Assembly: GCA_020637985.1 (NCBI GenBank)
Contig: JACKJK010000005.1
Span: 310,001 to 374,000 of the forward strand
Length of the DNA: 64,000 nucleotides
From: Rhodobiaceae bacterium
GTDB lineage: Bacteria; Pseudomonadota; Alphaproteobacteria; Rhizobiales; Tepidamorphaceae
Direction: 5' to 3'
Made by a program: the position numbers and the translations under genes. Below are positions 54,324-63,003 of this stretch, in pieces (the stretch's first letter is position 1; each line of letters starts with the position of its first letter). The notes below the pieces were generated by a model, which was given only the letters and a program-made list of their open reading frames with translations, searched no databases and was not told the DNA's origin.

Positions 54324-54340
54324 TTGATCTGAAAGATCAA
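54324..54340. promoter_or_regulatory. Predicted LysR operator
   Basis: TTGATCT, GAA, AGATCAA, a perfect 7-base dyad with a 3-nt centre, 23 nt from the LysR start and 200 nt before the DUF1127 gene. It contains the T-N11-A spacing of LysR boxes and is the only AT-rich palindrome in this gap. Confidence 0.55.
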
Positions 54341-54539
54341 TAACATTCGTTGGACTGATGAACAATCCACCCGCATGTTCCGACCGTCCTCACGGACGCA
54401 AGGGCACCGGTCGATTGCAGCACGCCCGGTCGCCCGCCAGACCCGGGCGCGCCAGACCCCTCTTTCCGCAGCGCGTCCGGGAATGGCATCTCGCCGGCGC
54501 CGCGACACCGGCGCCGCCAATGACATGATGGAGACCGAC

Positions 54540-54857
54540 ATGACCGACGCAGCTTGCGAACTCGACCCCCGTTCGTCCCGCGAAGCCCTCGCCCTGAACA
54601 CGATCGCCGGTATCGCCGTACGCCCGTTCGCCGCGCTGGCCGGTTTCTATCGCCGACGCGCCATGCTGACGCGCCTGACGCAACTCGACGATCACATGCT
54701 GAAGGACATCGGCCTGCAGCGCTTCGACCTCTGCGACGCCATGACGCTGTCGTCGGGTGAAGACGTGACCCGCTTCCTGCGCGGGCGTGCCGACGAACGC
54801 AGGGTGGCCGAACGGGGCCGCCAGCGCATGCGCGCCAGGATCGCGTCCAGCGAATAG
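54540..54857 (+). CDS. DUF1127-domain protein
   Basis: A 105-residue protein whose middle carries the DUF1127 signature (RRRAMLTRLTQLDDHMLKDI then GLQRFDL), a short helical domain with Arg and hydrophobic residues. Small DUF1127 proteins in alphaproteobacteria affect phosphate and carbon metabolism and RNA turnover. This one is longer than the minimal 45-residue type, with extensions at both ends. ATGGAG 8 nt upstream supports ATG 54540. Regulation by the divergent LysR protein is plausible. Confidence 0.75.
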   Translation: MTDAACELDPRSSREALALNTIAGIAVRPFAALAGFYRRRAMLTRLTQLDDHMLKDIGLQRFDLCDAMTLSSGEDVTRFLRGRADERRVAERGRQRMRARIASSE

Positions 54858-54880
54858 TCATCGGTCCGCGAACGCCCAAG

Positions 54881-54913
54881 AAAAAGGCCCGCCGGGCGCA
54901 TGCTCGGCGGGCC
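54881..54913 (-). terminator. Terminator of the DUF937 gene
   Basis: A 9-bp GC stem (GGCCCGCCG/CGGCGGGCC) at 54886-54913 followed on the minus strand by CCTTTTTCTT. It could also stop readthrough from the DUF1127 gene. Confidence 0.85.
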
Positions 54914-54937
54914 GAATTCTTTCGAGATACGCAAGTA

Positions 54938-55612
54938 TCAGCGTTTGCCGCCGGTGAACTGGTCGAAGATGCGGCTCATTGCCTCGGTATTGGCATCCTG
55001 TGTCTTGCGGCCGGCCGTGAACAGCGCATCCATGATCTCGGCGGGGTTGAAAGCGCCCTGGCCCGATTGCGCCTTGCCCGCGCCGCCCAACATGTTGCCG
55101 AACATGCCCTGCAGCATGTCGCCGAGCGGGTTCGCGCCGCCGCGCCCGCCGCCCATCATCTGCTCGAACATCTGCTGCAACGGATTGGAGGCCCCCGATC
55201 CCTGCCGCGCCAGCCCGCCCATCATCATCGAGGCGATGACCGGCAGCATCTGCTTCATCAGTTCGGTGCCGATCCCCGTCATCGTGGCAGCCTGGTCGGC
55301 AACCGCGCGGCTGACGTCCTTGGACCCGAACAATTGCCCGAGAATGTCGTTGCCGCTCTGGCGAACCTCTTCGGTCTCTGTCGCCTTGGGGTCGTCGAAG
55401 AAGCGCTCGTAGCCGCCGCTGCCCATCTGATTGAAGAAGCCCTGCATGGCATCCATCGACTGTGCCTGGCGCCGCATCCCTTCCTGGAAGGCCGGCATCA
55501 GGGCCTCGACCGCCTTGCGGGTCTGGTCGGGATGCAGGCCGAACTGGCGCGACAGGTTTTCCATCGCTGCCCCGTTCTGGGCCTGGTTGAGCATGTCGAA
55601 CATGTTGAACAT
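54938..55612 (-). CDS. DUF937 protein, Met- and Gly-rich
   Basis: A 224-residue soluble protein of the DUF937 type. Residues 1-90 are helical (MFNMFDMLNQAQNGAAMENL); after residue 135 it is strongly Met-, Gly- and Gln-rich (MMMGGLARQ, MFEQMMGGGRGGANP, MLQGMFGNMLGG). Such stretches form hydrophobic but flexible helices. Function unknown; related proteins are found near cell-envelope genes. The ATG at 55612 follows GGGAG. A strong terminator lies 25 nt beyond the stop. Confidence 0.75.
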   Translation of the reverse strand: MFNMFDMLNQAQNGAAMENLSRQFGLHPDQTRKAVEALMPAFQEGMRRQAQSMDAMQGFFNQMGSGGYERFFDDPKATETEEVRQSGNDILGQLFGSKDVSRAVADQAATMTGIGTELMKQMLPVIASMMMGGLARQGSGASNPLQQMFEQMMGGGRGGANPLGDMLQGMFGNMLGGAGKAQSGQGAFNPAEIMDALFTAGRKTQDANTEAMSRIFDQFTGGKR

Positions 55613-55952
55613 GGCTGCGCTTGATCTCCCTTTGGCCGCGTCAAGGCGGCAATCGATGGGCAACCCTGACGTGCTTTCCCGGTCAATGTCAATTTGCACA
55701 ACGGCTTGCCGGTATCCGGCCCGCCCCACGCCTGCGGGCCGCCAGTGCTTTTCGCCGGCCAGGCGCGGCCCATCCGAGCCGGGCGCAAATCGGCGGAAGA
55801 AGCGCGACGCACCAGCGGAAAAGGGACGGAAAAGGAAAGGGAGCGAAAAAGGAAAAGGCACCGATGGTTTCCCATCGGTGCCTCTGTTACCCCCGTCTTG
55901 CTTCCCAACCCGCGATCGCAAGGGCAGGTATCAAGACGAATAGGCGCTGGAA
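55613..55952. other. 340-nt gap without a gene
   Basis: Contains the terminator at 55855-55882 of the small lipoprotein gene and a purine-rich stretch about 55815-55855 (GGGACGGAAAAGGAAAGGGA). Promoters for the DUF937 gene should lie here, but none is clear. No supported coding frame. Confidence 0.5.
55855..55882 (-). terminator. Terminator of the small lipoprotein gene
   Basis: AGGCACCGATGG, TTTC, CCATCGGTGCCT: a perfect 12-bp stem. On the minus strand it is followed by TTTTCCTTTTTC. It lies 70 nt past the lipoprotein stop. Confidence 0.85.
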
Positions 55953-56117
55953 TTACTTCCAGTTAGCAGCCGGCTGAACGGCGGCAGGCGCTTCGACGCT
56001 GGCGACGGGCGCGTAGCCCTTCGCAACCACCGGCTCCTTGTGGTGCAGGTGATCGCAAGCAGCGAGAGCGAAAGCCGCAGCGGCAACGCCGGCGACGATG
56101 GTGAGACGCTTCGTCAT
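55953..56117 (-). CDS. 54-residue lipoprotein, unknown function
   Basis: A short gene: Lys/Arg start, hydrophobic stretch (LTIVAGVAAAAFALAAC) with lipobox LAAC at Cys21, a His-rich DHLHHKEP segment, and an Ala/Val/Pro-rich tail ending NWK. The mature part is just 34 residues. A GGGGG-containing site precedes the ATG at 56117, and a 12-bp terminator with a U-rich tail follows, so this is a real, monocistronic gene. The HLHH cluster might bind metal. It is probably anchored in the inner or outer membrane. No homologue is recognised. Confidence 0.8.
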   Translation of the reverse strand: MTKRLTIVAGVAAAAFALAACDHLHHKEPVVAKGYAPVASVEAPAAVQPAANWK

Positions 56118-56427
56118 AGTGGGTACCCCCAGAGGTTAACCGAAACGAGTCGGAAGTTATCGGCGCGAGGCCAGTGGCGCAACACTTACAGCGGGTTCGC
56201 CTCGCCGCAAACCCCGGTTTTGCACGTTTTGGGGATCGCAGATGCAAATCTGCAACACACGCTCCGGCGCGGGCGCGAGAAACCGGTCCGCGGACGCGGC
56301 GAAAAGCCCAGTCCTGTTAAGGTTTTGGCAATAATTCGGGGTGCCGTCGGGCGGCGTTGCGGCCACGTCGCGCGGGGCAGGAAATCGTTGTCAACAGGCC
56401 CAGAGGAAGGGTGTGGCAGGCGCAGGC
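56118..56427. other. 310-nt gap without a gene
   Basis: Leader and promoter region of the small lipoprotein gene and the 3' end of tldD. No clear hairpin or coding frame is seen. Confidence 0.5.
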
Positions 56428-57852
56428 TCACGCCGCCTGCGTGCCGCCGACCGTGATGGCGTCGATTCGCAGGGTCGGCTGGCCGACACCCACCGGCACG
56501 CCCTGGCCGTTCTTGCCGCAGGTGCCGATGCCGGGATCCAGCGCCATGTCGTTGCCAACCATCGGCACCCGAGTCAGCGCGTCGGGGCCGTTGCCGATCA
56601 GCATGGCGCCCTTCACCGGCGCGCCGACCTTGCCGTCCTCGATCAGGTAGGCCTCGGTGCACTGGAACACGAACTTGCCCGAGGTGATGTCGACCTGGCC
56701 GCCGCCGAAGGACACCGCGTAGAGCCCCTTCTTCACCGACGAGAGGATCTCCTGCGGATCGTAACCACCTGAAAGCATGTAGGTATTCGTCATTCGCGGC
56801 ATCGGGATATGGGCATAGGACTGGCGCCGGCCGTTGCCTGTGGACGCCACCTGCATCAGCCGGGCGTTCTGCCGGTCCTGCATGTAGCCGACGAGGCGTC
56901 CGTCCTCGATCAATACCGTGCGCGAGGACGGCGTGCCCTCGTCGTCGATGCTGATCGAGCCGCGCAGCCCCGGCAGCGTGCCGTCGTCGACGATGGTGAT
57001 TCCCTTCGAGGCGACCTGCTCGCCCATCAGCCCGGCGAACGCGCTCTCGCCGCGCCGGTTGAAGTCGCCTTCCAGCCCGTGCCCGATCGCCTCGTGCAGC
57101 AGCACGCCCGGCCAGCCGGCGCCCAGCACCACGTCGGTCTCGCCCGCCGGCGCCGGCACGGCCTCCAGGTTGACGTTCGCCTGCCGGATCGCCTCGTCGA
57201 CGACCGCGCGCCAGGCATCGGGCGCGATGAAATCGGCATAGCCGCAACGTCCGCCGACGCCGTGCGAGCCGCTTTCCTGGCGGTCGCCTTCACCGGCGAC
57301 CACGGCGACATTGAGTCGCACGAGCGGGCGCACGTCGCGGTAGATGCCGCCGTCCGGGCGGACGATCTCCACCACCTGCCAGCTGCCGGCCAGCGACGCG
57401 GTGACCTGCCGCACCTTGCCGGACGCCGCCCGCGCATAGGCGTCGATTTCCTCCAGCAGCCGGACCTTGTCCTCGAAGCTCGGTGCCCCGAGCGGGTTTT
57501 CCTCGCCGTAGAGCTTGACGTTGCTGCGCGCAGGCGGGGCCGCAAAACTGCCCGAATGGCCGGATTTCACGACATCCACCGCGCCCGCCAGGCGCCGGAA
57601 GGCCGGCTCCGAAATCTCCGAAGCGTGCGCGTAGCCCGCGCTCTCGCCGGCCACCGCGCGCAGCCCCATGCCCTGCGCGGTGTCGAAGTTCGCCGTCTTC
57701 AGCCGGCCGTTGTCGAAGCCCAGCGTCTCGCTCTGCCGGTACTCGAGGAACAGTTCGCCGTCGTCAGCGCCCGACAGCGCCTCGCCGACGAGGTCGCGGG
57801 CGCGCTGGGCCGTGATGCCGTTGGCGTCGAGCAGGGAAACGGGTGCGGTCAC
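56428..57852 (-). CDS. tldD: TldD metallopeptidase
   Basis: A 474-residue protein with the zinc motif HEAIGHGLEGDF (HExxxH, about residue 262), so it is the catalytic partner of PmbA/TldE. GRRQSYAHIPMPRMTNTYM and the end GIGTCGKNGQGVPVGVGQPTL are typical. The heterodimer degrades short unfolded peptides and, in some species, cleaves modified peptide precursors. The start is GTG at 57852 with GGGAG 9 nt upstream; GTG 57903 is in frame but lacks a site. Follows the IalB gene after 166 nt. Confidence 0.94.
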   Translation of the reverse strand: MTAPVSLLDANGITAQRARDLVGEALSGADDGELFLEYRQSETLGFDNGRLKTANFDTAQGMGLRAVAGESAGYAHASEISEPAFRRLAGAVDVVKSGHSGSFAAPPARSNVKLYGEENPLGAPSFEDKVRLLEEIDAYARAASGKVRQVTASLAGSWQVVEIVRPDGGIYRDVRPLVRLNVAVVAGEGDRQESGSHGVGGRCGYADFIAPDAWRAVVDEAIRQANVNLEAVPAPAGETDVVLGAGWPGVLLHEAIGHGLEGDFNRRGESAFAGLMGEQVASKGITIVDDGTLPGLRGSISIDDEGTPSSRTVLIEDGRLVGYMQDRQNARLMQVASTGNGRRQSYAHIPMPRMTNTYMLSGGYDPQEILSSVKKGLYAVSFGGGQVDITSGKFVFQCTEAYLIEDGKVGAPVKGAMLIGNGPDALTRVPMVGNDMALDPGIGTCGKNGQGVPVGVGQPTLRIDAITVGGTQAA

Positions 57853-58018
57853 GGATGGTTTCTCCCGATGGCTGTCGCGCGGCCGTCTGCCGATATGGGC
57901 CACGCGAGGAGAGGCTGCATTCCTGCAGAGGCTGCCCTGTACGCCTGCATATATAGAGGACGGCGTGCTGCGACCAAGGCGCGACGCGGTTGCCGCATGC
58001 CGCGCTGATCCGGCCGTG

Positions 58019-58582
58019 TCACTGCAGCTTGTCGAGCGCGGTCGTGAAACCCGTCAGAGAAACGGGGATGCCGATGCCCTCCTCGGGCGACTGGAAGATG
58101 ATGAACAGCGCGTTCTTGCCGCCACGGAAGCGCTCCAGCAACGCCGGGTCGAAGAACACCTCGGCGACGCAGCCGGTCGGCTGGCAGCGCGCGTAGGCTG
58201 TGTGGCCGATCTTCTCGTCGTCGATGATCAGCCCGAGACCGGCCGGCAGCAGCACGCCAAGCGGTGCCAGCACGCGCAGGATGGTGTCCTTCTTGTCGGC
58301 GGTGCGCAGCACGACGACGGTCAGGCCGACGTTCTGGCGGTCCTCGGCGGTCACGCTCTGCACGATCGCGCATTGCTCGGACGGGGCGCCGGGCGGCGTG
58401 TCGCAGCGGAACTGCCAGTCGCCGACGGTCTCCTTGAGAACGCCCTGCGCCTGTGCAGGTGTGCCGGCCAGCAGCGCTACTGAAGCAAGCAGGGCCGCGA
58501 CGACGAGGCCTGCAAGCACCCCGCGCAAGCTGCCGGTCCGCATTTTGGAGGGGGTGCTCCGGCTTGCAGGCTCGATGTGCAT
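58019..58582 (-). CDS. Invasion-associated locus B (IalB)-family protein
   Basis: An exported protein of 187 residues from ATG 58582: hydrophobic signal (about residues 20-43, ending AQAQG), then GDWQFRCDTPPGAPSEQCAIVQ, the IalB signature with paired Cys, and TAYARCQPTGCVAEVFFD. It is a periplasmic or surface protein of unknown mechanism, named for a Bartonella invasion gene but widespread in free-living Hyphomicrobiales. In-frame alternatives are 58588, 58603 and 58543; AAGGG before 58582 is the best site. Confidence 0.8.
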   Translation of the reverse strand: MHIEPASRSTPSKMRTGSLRGVLAGLVVAALLASVALLAGTPAQAQGVLKETVGDWQFRCDTPPGAPSEQCAIVQSVTAEDRQNVGLTVVVLRTADKKDTILRVLAPLGVLLPAGLGLIIDDEKIGHTAYARCQPTGCVAEVFFDPALLERFRGGKNALFIIFQSPEEGIGIPVSLTGFTTALDKLQ

Positions 58583-58603
58583 CGGCATGTCCCTTGTCGG
58601 CAT

Positions 58604-59141
58604 GTTGCTCGCCGTTCCCCGCGTGATCTGGCCTGCCCCGTGCATGTCCGCGGCACACAGCCGCGGCGGCAAATCAATTTGGCGCCACGGGAATCGAGCG
58701 GTACCAGACACGACCCCGTTGTCAAGAATCCGCTGGCGCCGATGCGATGGACGCCATCTTGGGCCGCTTTATGGCATTCGGCCTGACCAGCGAAAAAAGG
58801 GGAGCGGAAAACCACGACAAAAACCACCCCATGCACAGCCTGCACATGTGGCAGTTTGTCCGGGCGCAATTCCCCCGCGATTGGGATAAATGAAACTTGC
58901 GGGGAATCGCACCTTTATGGTTTGTACCCCGTTGCGGGGCCTTCGATGACGGATTACACACCGTGGCAACCCGGGCTTTGAGATTTCTCAAACCGGTGAC
59001 GGGGGATCGGCATCGCCGGATCTGTGAGGACTACGCGCTAGGCGCTGCGTGCCGTCAAGGCGACGTTTTCGACGCGGTGCGCGCAAGCGGAACAGTTGAC
59101 GCTCCGGCGAACCGGGGCCTGTCAGGTTGGGGACGTACAAG
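58604..59141. other. 540-nt leader region of the cytochrome oxidase operon
   Basis: No supported coding frame. It contains a purine-rich segment (AGCGAAAAAAGGGGAGCGG near 58791) and an A/T-richer stretch about 58885-58925. The promoter of ctaC and of the divergent IalB gene must lie here, but I cannot place a -35/-10 pair with confidence. A long leader RNA is possible. Confidence 0.4.
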
Positions 59142-60047
59142 ATGAAGAGACTTGAAGCTCTCGCGAAATCGCTCGGCGCCGCGGCGCTTCCCGCGTTGCT
59201 GGCGATTGTCGTGATCGCGCTGGGATTTGCCGCGCCGGCGGAAGCTGCGCAACCGCAGCCCTGGGAAATGGGCCTGCAGCCGGCGGCCTCGCCGGTGATG
59301 GAGGAAATCACCTGGTTTCACAATTTCCTGCTGGTCCTCATCACGGTCATCACGCTGTTCGTGCTGGCGCTGCTGATCTGGGTCGTGCTGCGTTACAATG
59401 AACGCGCCAACCCGACGCCCTCCAAGACCTCGCACAACACGATGATCGAGGTCATCTGGACGGTCGTTCCGATCATCATCCTGGTGGTCGTCGCGATCCC
59501 CTCCTTCCGCCTGCTGTTCCTGCAGCTCGACGTGCCGGAGCCCGACCTCACCATCAAGGCGACAGGCTACCAGTGGTACTGGTCCTACGAATATCCCGAC
59601 CAGGACGAGATGACCTTCGATTCGCTGATGCTCACCGATGACGAGCGCACCGAGGGCCAGCCGCGTCTTCTCGCGGTCGACAACGAAGTCGTCGTGCCGG
59701 TCGGCAAGAACGTGAAGATCCTCGTCACCGCCGCAGACGTCCTCCACAACTGGACCGTCCCCGCCTTCGGCGTGAAGATCGACGCCGTTCCCGGTCGCCT
59801 CAACGAGTCCTGGTTCCGCGCAACCAAGCCCGGCATCTACTACGGCCAGTGCTCCGAACTGTGCGGCAAGGACCATGCGTTCATGCCGATTGCGGTGCGC
59901 GTTGTCAGCGAGGACGAGTTCAACACCTGGCTGGCCGAGGCGAAGGAGAAGTTCGCCGCCCGGCCGCAGCCCACGCGCATCGCCGGCGAGGCCGAGGACG
60001 TGGACGTTTCCGCGCCGACGCGGCTTGCCGCCGTCGCGGCGCAGTAA
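59142..60047 (+). CDS. ctaC: Cytochrome c oxidase subunit II
   Basis: A 301-residue protein: signal peptide (cut near AEAAQ), two membrane helices (about residues 62-85 and 105-125), and the CuA domain with the ligand His in ADVLHNW and QCSELCGKDHAFMPI (Cys, Glu, Cys, His, Met all present). It takes electrons from cytochrome c in the aa3 oxidase at the inner membrane. The ATG at 59142 has GGGGA upstream; the in-frame TTG at 59127 is less likely. Confidence 0.97.
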   Translation: MKRLEALAKSLGAAALPALLAIVVIALGFAAPAEAAQPQPWEMGLQPAASPVMEEITWFHNFLLVLITVITLFVLALLIWVVLRYNERANPTPSKTSHNTMIEVIWTVVPIIILVVVAIPSFRLLFLQLDVPEPDLTIKATGYQWYWSYEYPDQDEMTFDSLMLTDDERTEGQPRLLAVDNEVVVPVGKNVKILVTAADVLHNWTVPAFGVKIDAVPGRLNESWFRATKPGIYYGQCSELCGKDHAFMPIAVRVVSEDEFNTWLAEAKEKFAARPQPTRIAGEAEDVDVSAPTRLAAVAAQ

Positions 60048-60143
60048 GGCGCGGCTGGCGAGGACGTCCGTCGTTGAAGCAATTTCGCCGCGCATGAACC
60101 CGCCAGACGGTTCGCGCGGAAAGACTTGAGAAGGGGTAACCAA

Positions 60144-61739
60144 ATGGCACATGCAGCCGCAGAGGGTGATCACGGTCATCCGAGGGGATGGACCCGCTGG
60201 GTCTATTCGACGAACCACAAGGATATCGGCACGCTCTACCTGATCTACGCCATGACTGCCGGCGTGATCGGCGGCCTGCTGTCGATCGGCATGCGCATGG
60301 AACTGCAGGAGCCGGGCCTGCAGATCTTCGCCAACGGACACATGTTCAACGTGTTCACCACCGCGCACGGCCTCATCATGGTGTTCTTCATGGTGATGCC
60401 GGCCCTGATCGGCGGTTTCGGCAACTGGTTCGTGCCGATCATGATCGGCGCGCCGGACATGGCCTTCCCGCGCATGAACAACATCTCGTTCTGGCTGCTG
60501 CCGCCGGCGATCCTGCTGCTGGTCATCTCGATGTTCGTCGAGGGCCCTCCCGGCGGCAACGGTGTGGGCGGCGGCTGGACGGTCTACCCGCCGCTGTCGA
60601 CCTCCGGCCAGCCCGGACCGGCGATGGACTTCGCCATCCTCGCGCTGCACATCGCGGGTGCCTCCTCGATCCTCGGCGCCATCAACTTCATCACCACCAT
60701 CTTCAACATGCGCGCGCCGGGCATGACCCTGCACAAGATGCCGCTGTTCGTGTGGTCGGTGCTGGTAACCGCCTTCCTGCTGCTGCTGTCGCTGCCGGTC
60801 TTGGCCGGCGCGATCACCATGCTGCTGACCGACCGCAACTTCGGCACGACCTTCTTCAACGCGGCCGGCGGCGGTGACCCGATCCTGTTCCAGCACCTGT
60901 TCTGGTTCTTCGGCCACCCGGAAGTGTACATCCTGATCCTGCCGGGCTTCGGCGTCATCAGCCACATCATCTCGACCTTCTCCCGTAAGCCGATCTTCGG
61001 CTACCTGGGCATGGCCTATGCCATGGTCGCGATCGGTGTCGTCGGCTTCATCGTTTGGGCGCACCACATGTACACCGTCGGCCTGTCGACCACGACGCAG
61101 GCCTACTTCGTGGCCGCCACGATGGTGATCGCGGTGCCAACCGGCGTGAAGATCTTCTCCTGGATCGCGACGATGTGGGGCGGCTCGCTGACCTTCCGCA
61201 CGCCGATGGTCTGGGCGATCGGCTTCATTTTCCTGTTCACCGTCGGTGGCGTCACCGGCGTCGTATTGGCCAACGCCGGCGTCGACCGCTCCCTGCACGA
61301 CACCTACTACGTGGTGGCGCACTTCCACTACACCATGTCGCTGGGCGCGACCTTCGCCATCTTCGCCGGCTGGTACTACTGGTTCCCGAAGATGTCCGGC
61401 TACATGTACTCCGAGTTCATCGGCAAGCTGCACTTCTGGCTGGCGTTCATTGGCGTCAACATGATCTTCTTCCCGCAGCACTTCCTCGGGCTGTCCGGCA
61501 TGCCGCGCCGCTATGTCGACTATCCCGATGCGTTCGCCGGCTGGAACTACATCTCCTCGATCGGCTCCTACATCTCCGCGATCGCCGTCGTCGTCTTCTT
61601 CTACGGCGTCATCCAGGCCTTCGCGCGCAAGGAGAAGGTCAGCGAGAACCCGTGGGGCGAGGGCGCAACGACGCTCGAGTGGACGCTGTCGTCGCCGCCG
61701 CCGTTCCACCAGTTCGAGACCCTGCCGCGCATCAAGTAG
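60144..61739 (+). CDS. ctaD: Cytochrome c oxidase subunit I
   Basis: A 531-residue 12-helix subunit. Heme a ligand region TAHGLIMVFFM, the CuB/Tyr-His crosslink region FWFFGHPEVYILILPGFG, the VWAHHMY motif with two CuB His, and VVAHFHYTM with the heme ligands. It reduces oxygen and pumps protons. AAGGGG 6 nt before ATG 60144. A hairpin after the stop separates it from ctaB. Confidence 0.99.
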   Translation: MAHAAAEGDHGHPRGWTRWVYSTNHKDIGTLYLIYAMTAGVIGGLLSIGMRMELQEPGLQIFANGHMFNVFTTAHGLIMVFFMVMPALIGGFGNWFVPIMIGAPDMAFPRMNNISFWLLPPAILLLVISMFVEGPPGGNGVGGGWTVYPPLSTSGQPGPAMDFAILALHIAGASSILGAINFITTIFNMRAPGMTLHKMPLFVWSVLVTAFLLLLSLPVLAGAITMLLTDRNFGTTFFNAAGGGDPILFQHLFWFFGHPEVYILILPGFGVISHIISTFSRKPIFGYLGMAYAMVAIGVVGFIVWAHHMYTVGLSTTTQAYFVAATMVIAVPTGVKIFSWIATMWGGSLTFRTPMVWAIGFIFLFTVGGVTGVVLANAGVDRSLHDTYYVVAHFHYTMSLGATFAIFAGWYYWFPKMSGYMYSEFIGKLHFWLAFIGVNMIFFPQHFLGLSGMPRRYVDYPDAFAGWNYISSIGSYISAIAVVVFFYGVIQAFARKEKVSENPWGEGATTLEWTLSSPPPFHQFETLPRIK

Positions 61740-61760
61740 GCGGCTGCCGCAAGATCCGGC

Positions 61761-61784
61761 ACGGGGCGGCCATGGCCGCCCCGT
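61761..61784 (+). terminator. Stem-loop between ctaD and ctaB
   Basis: ACGGGGCGGC, CATG, GCCGCCCCGT: perfect 10-bp stem without a U-tract. It may be a partial terminator or RNA stabiliser that keeps ctaCD expression above that of the assembly genes. Confidence 0.5.
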
Positions 61785-61847
61785 CCCTCGGAAAGCCAGG
61801 CCTGAAGAGACCCGGCCGGTTATGAAACTCGAGAGCAGACGCTGGCG

Positions 61848-62801
61848 ATGAGCGATCACATGATTGACCTCGAAGCGACCCGCTCCGGCGCTTTTGCAGC
61901 CGGTGGCAACGCATCGGTGCGCGATTTCGTCGCCCTGCTGAAGCCCCGCGTGATGTCGCTCGTGGTGTTCACCGCGTTCGTCGGTATCGCGGTCGCTCCC
62001 GGCGGCATGCATCCTGTGCTTGCGGCCACCGCCTTGCTGTGCATTGCCGTTGGCGCAGGCGCCTCCGGCGCGCTCAACATGTGGTACGACGCCGACATAG
62101 ACGCCCGGATGGGGCGCACCCGCCTGCGCCCGATTCCTCGCGGCGCGGTGACCCCCGGCGAGGCGCTCGCCTTCGGGCTGGTGCTGTCGGTCTTCTCGGT
62201 GTTGACCCTCGGCCTGCTGGTCAGCTGGGCGGCCTCCGCGCTGCTCGCCTTCACGATCTTCTTCTACGCCGTCGTCTACACCATGTGGCTGAAGCGCTCG
62301 ACGCCGCAGAACATCGTCATCGGCGGTGCCTCGGGCGCCTTTCCTCCGATGATCGGCTGGGCGGCGGTGACCGGCACGGTCTCCATCGAGAGCATCGTCC
62401 TGTTCCTAATCATCTTCTTCTGGACGCCGCCGCACTTCTGGGCGCTGGCGCTCTACAAGTCCGCCGACTACCGGCGTGCCGGCGTGCCGATGCTGCCCGT
62501 GGTCGCCGGTGACGCCGCGACCCGCCGGCAGATCTTCGCCTATTCGCTGATCCTCGTGCCGCTCGGCATGGCGCCCGCCGCCGTCGGGCTCGGCGGTCCG
62601 CTGTATCTGGCCGTGTCGGGGGTGCTCGGCGCGCTGTTCCTCGGGCTCGCCTGGCAGGTGCGGCGCGGCGAGGGCGACGCTGCGGCGCGGCGCCTGTTCG
62701 CGTTCTCGATCCTGTATCTGTTCCTGCTGTTCGCCCTGTTGCTGGTCGAGCCGGCAATCGGCATCGCGCCGTTCGCCTCGCTCGCCGGGGGCTTGAGCTA
62801 G
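61848..62801 (+). CDS. ctaB: Protoheme IX farnesyltransferase
   Basis: A 317-residue UbiA-fold enzyme with about nine helices. Asp-rich motif NMWYDADIDARMGRT (about residues 74-88) and a second conserved loop near VGDAATRRQIFAYS. It makes heme O, a precursor of heme A for the oxidase. Located between the structural and assembly genes of the same operon. Confidence 0.96.
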   Translation: MSDHMIDLEATRSGAFAAGGNASVRDFVALLKPRVMSLVVFTAFVGIAVAPGGMHPVLAATALLCIAVGAGASGALNMWYDADIDARMGRTRLRPIPRGAVTPGEALAFGLVLSVFSVLTLGLLVSWAASALLAFTIFFYAVVYTMWLKRSTPQNIVIGGASGAFPPMIGWAAVTGTVSIESIVLFLIIFFWTPPHFWALALYKSADYRRAGVPMLPVVAGDAATRRQIFAYSLILVPLGMAPAAVGLGGPLYLAVSGVLGALFLGLAWQVRRGEGDAAARRLFAFSILYLFLLFALLLVEPAIGIAPFASLAGGLS

Positions 62802-62804
62802 GCG

Positions 62805-62978
62805 ATGGCGCAAGACGAGGAGAAATCGTCCGGTGAAGGCTTGGACGCCGAGGCATACAACCGCCGCCGCCGCGGCCGTTCGCTGGCGATCGCCTTCGTG
62901 CTGGCGGGGCTTGCGGTGCTGTTCTACGTCGTCACGGTCATCAAGCTTGGCCCTGGCGTGATGAACCGGCCGCTATAG
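62805..62978 (+). CDS. Small cytochrome oxidase-associated membrane protein (CoxF-like)
   Basis: A 57-residue protein: acidic N-terminus (MAQDEEKSSGEG), RRRRGR stop-transfer charge, one membrane helix (LAIAFVLAGLAVLFYVVTVI) and KLGPGVMNRPL at the end. The position between ctaB and ctaG, starting 3 nt after the ctaB stop, and the closing MNRPL fit the alphaproteobacterial CoxF-type proteins. A role in oxidase assembly is inferred. Confidence 0.82.
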   Translation: MAQDEEKSSGEGLDAEAYNRRRRGRSLAIAFVLAGLAVLFYVVTVIKLGPGVMNRPL

Positions 62979-63003
62979 GAAACGTTGCGAGGAAGCGCTG
63001 CAG

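Noticed and set aside
59055..62012. A 985-codon reverse frame opposite ctaC and ctaD
   Set aside because: Rich in Asp/Arg/His with no motif; it mirrors the codon bias of the oxidase genes.
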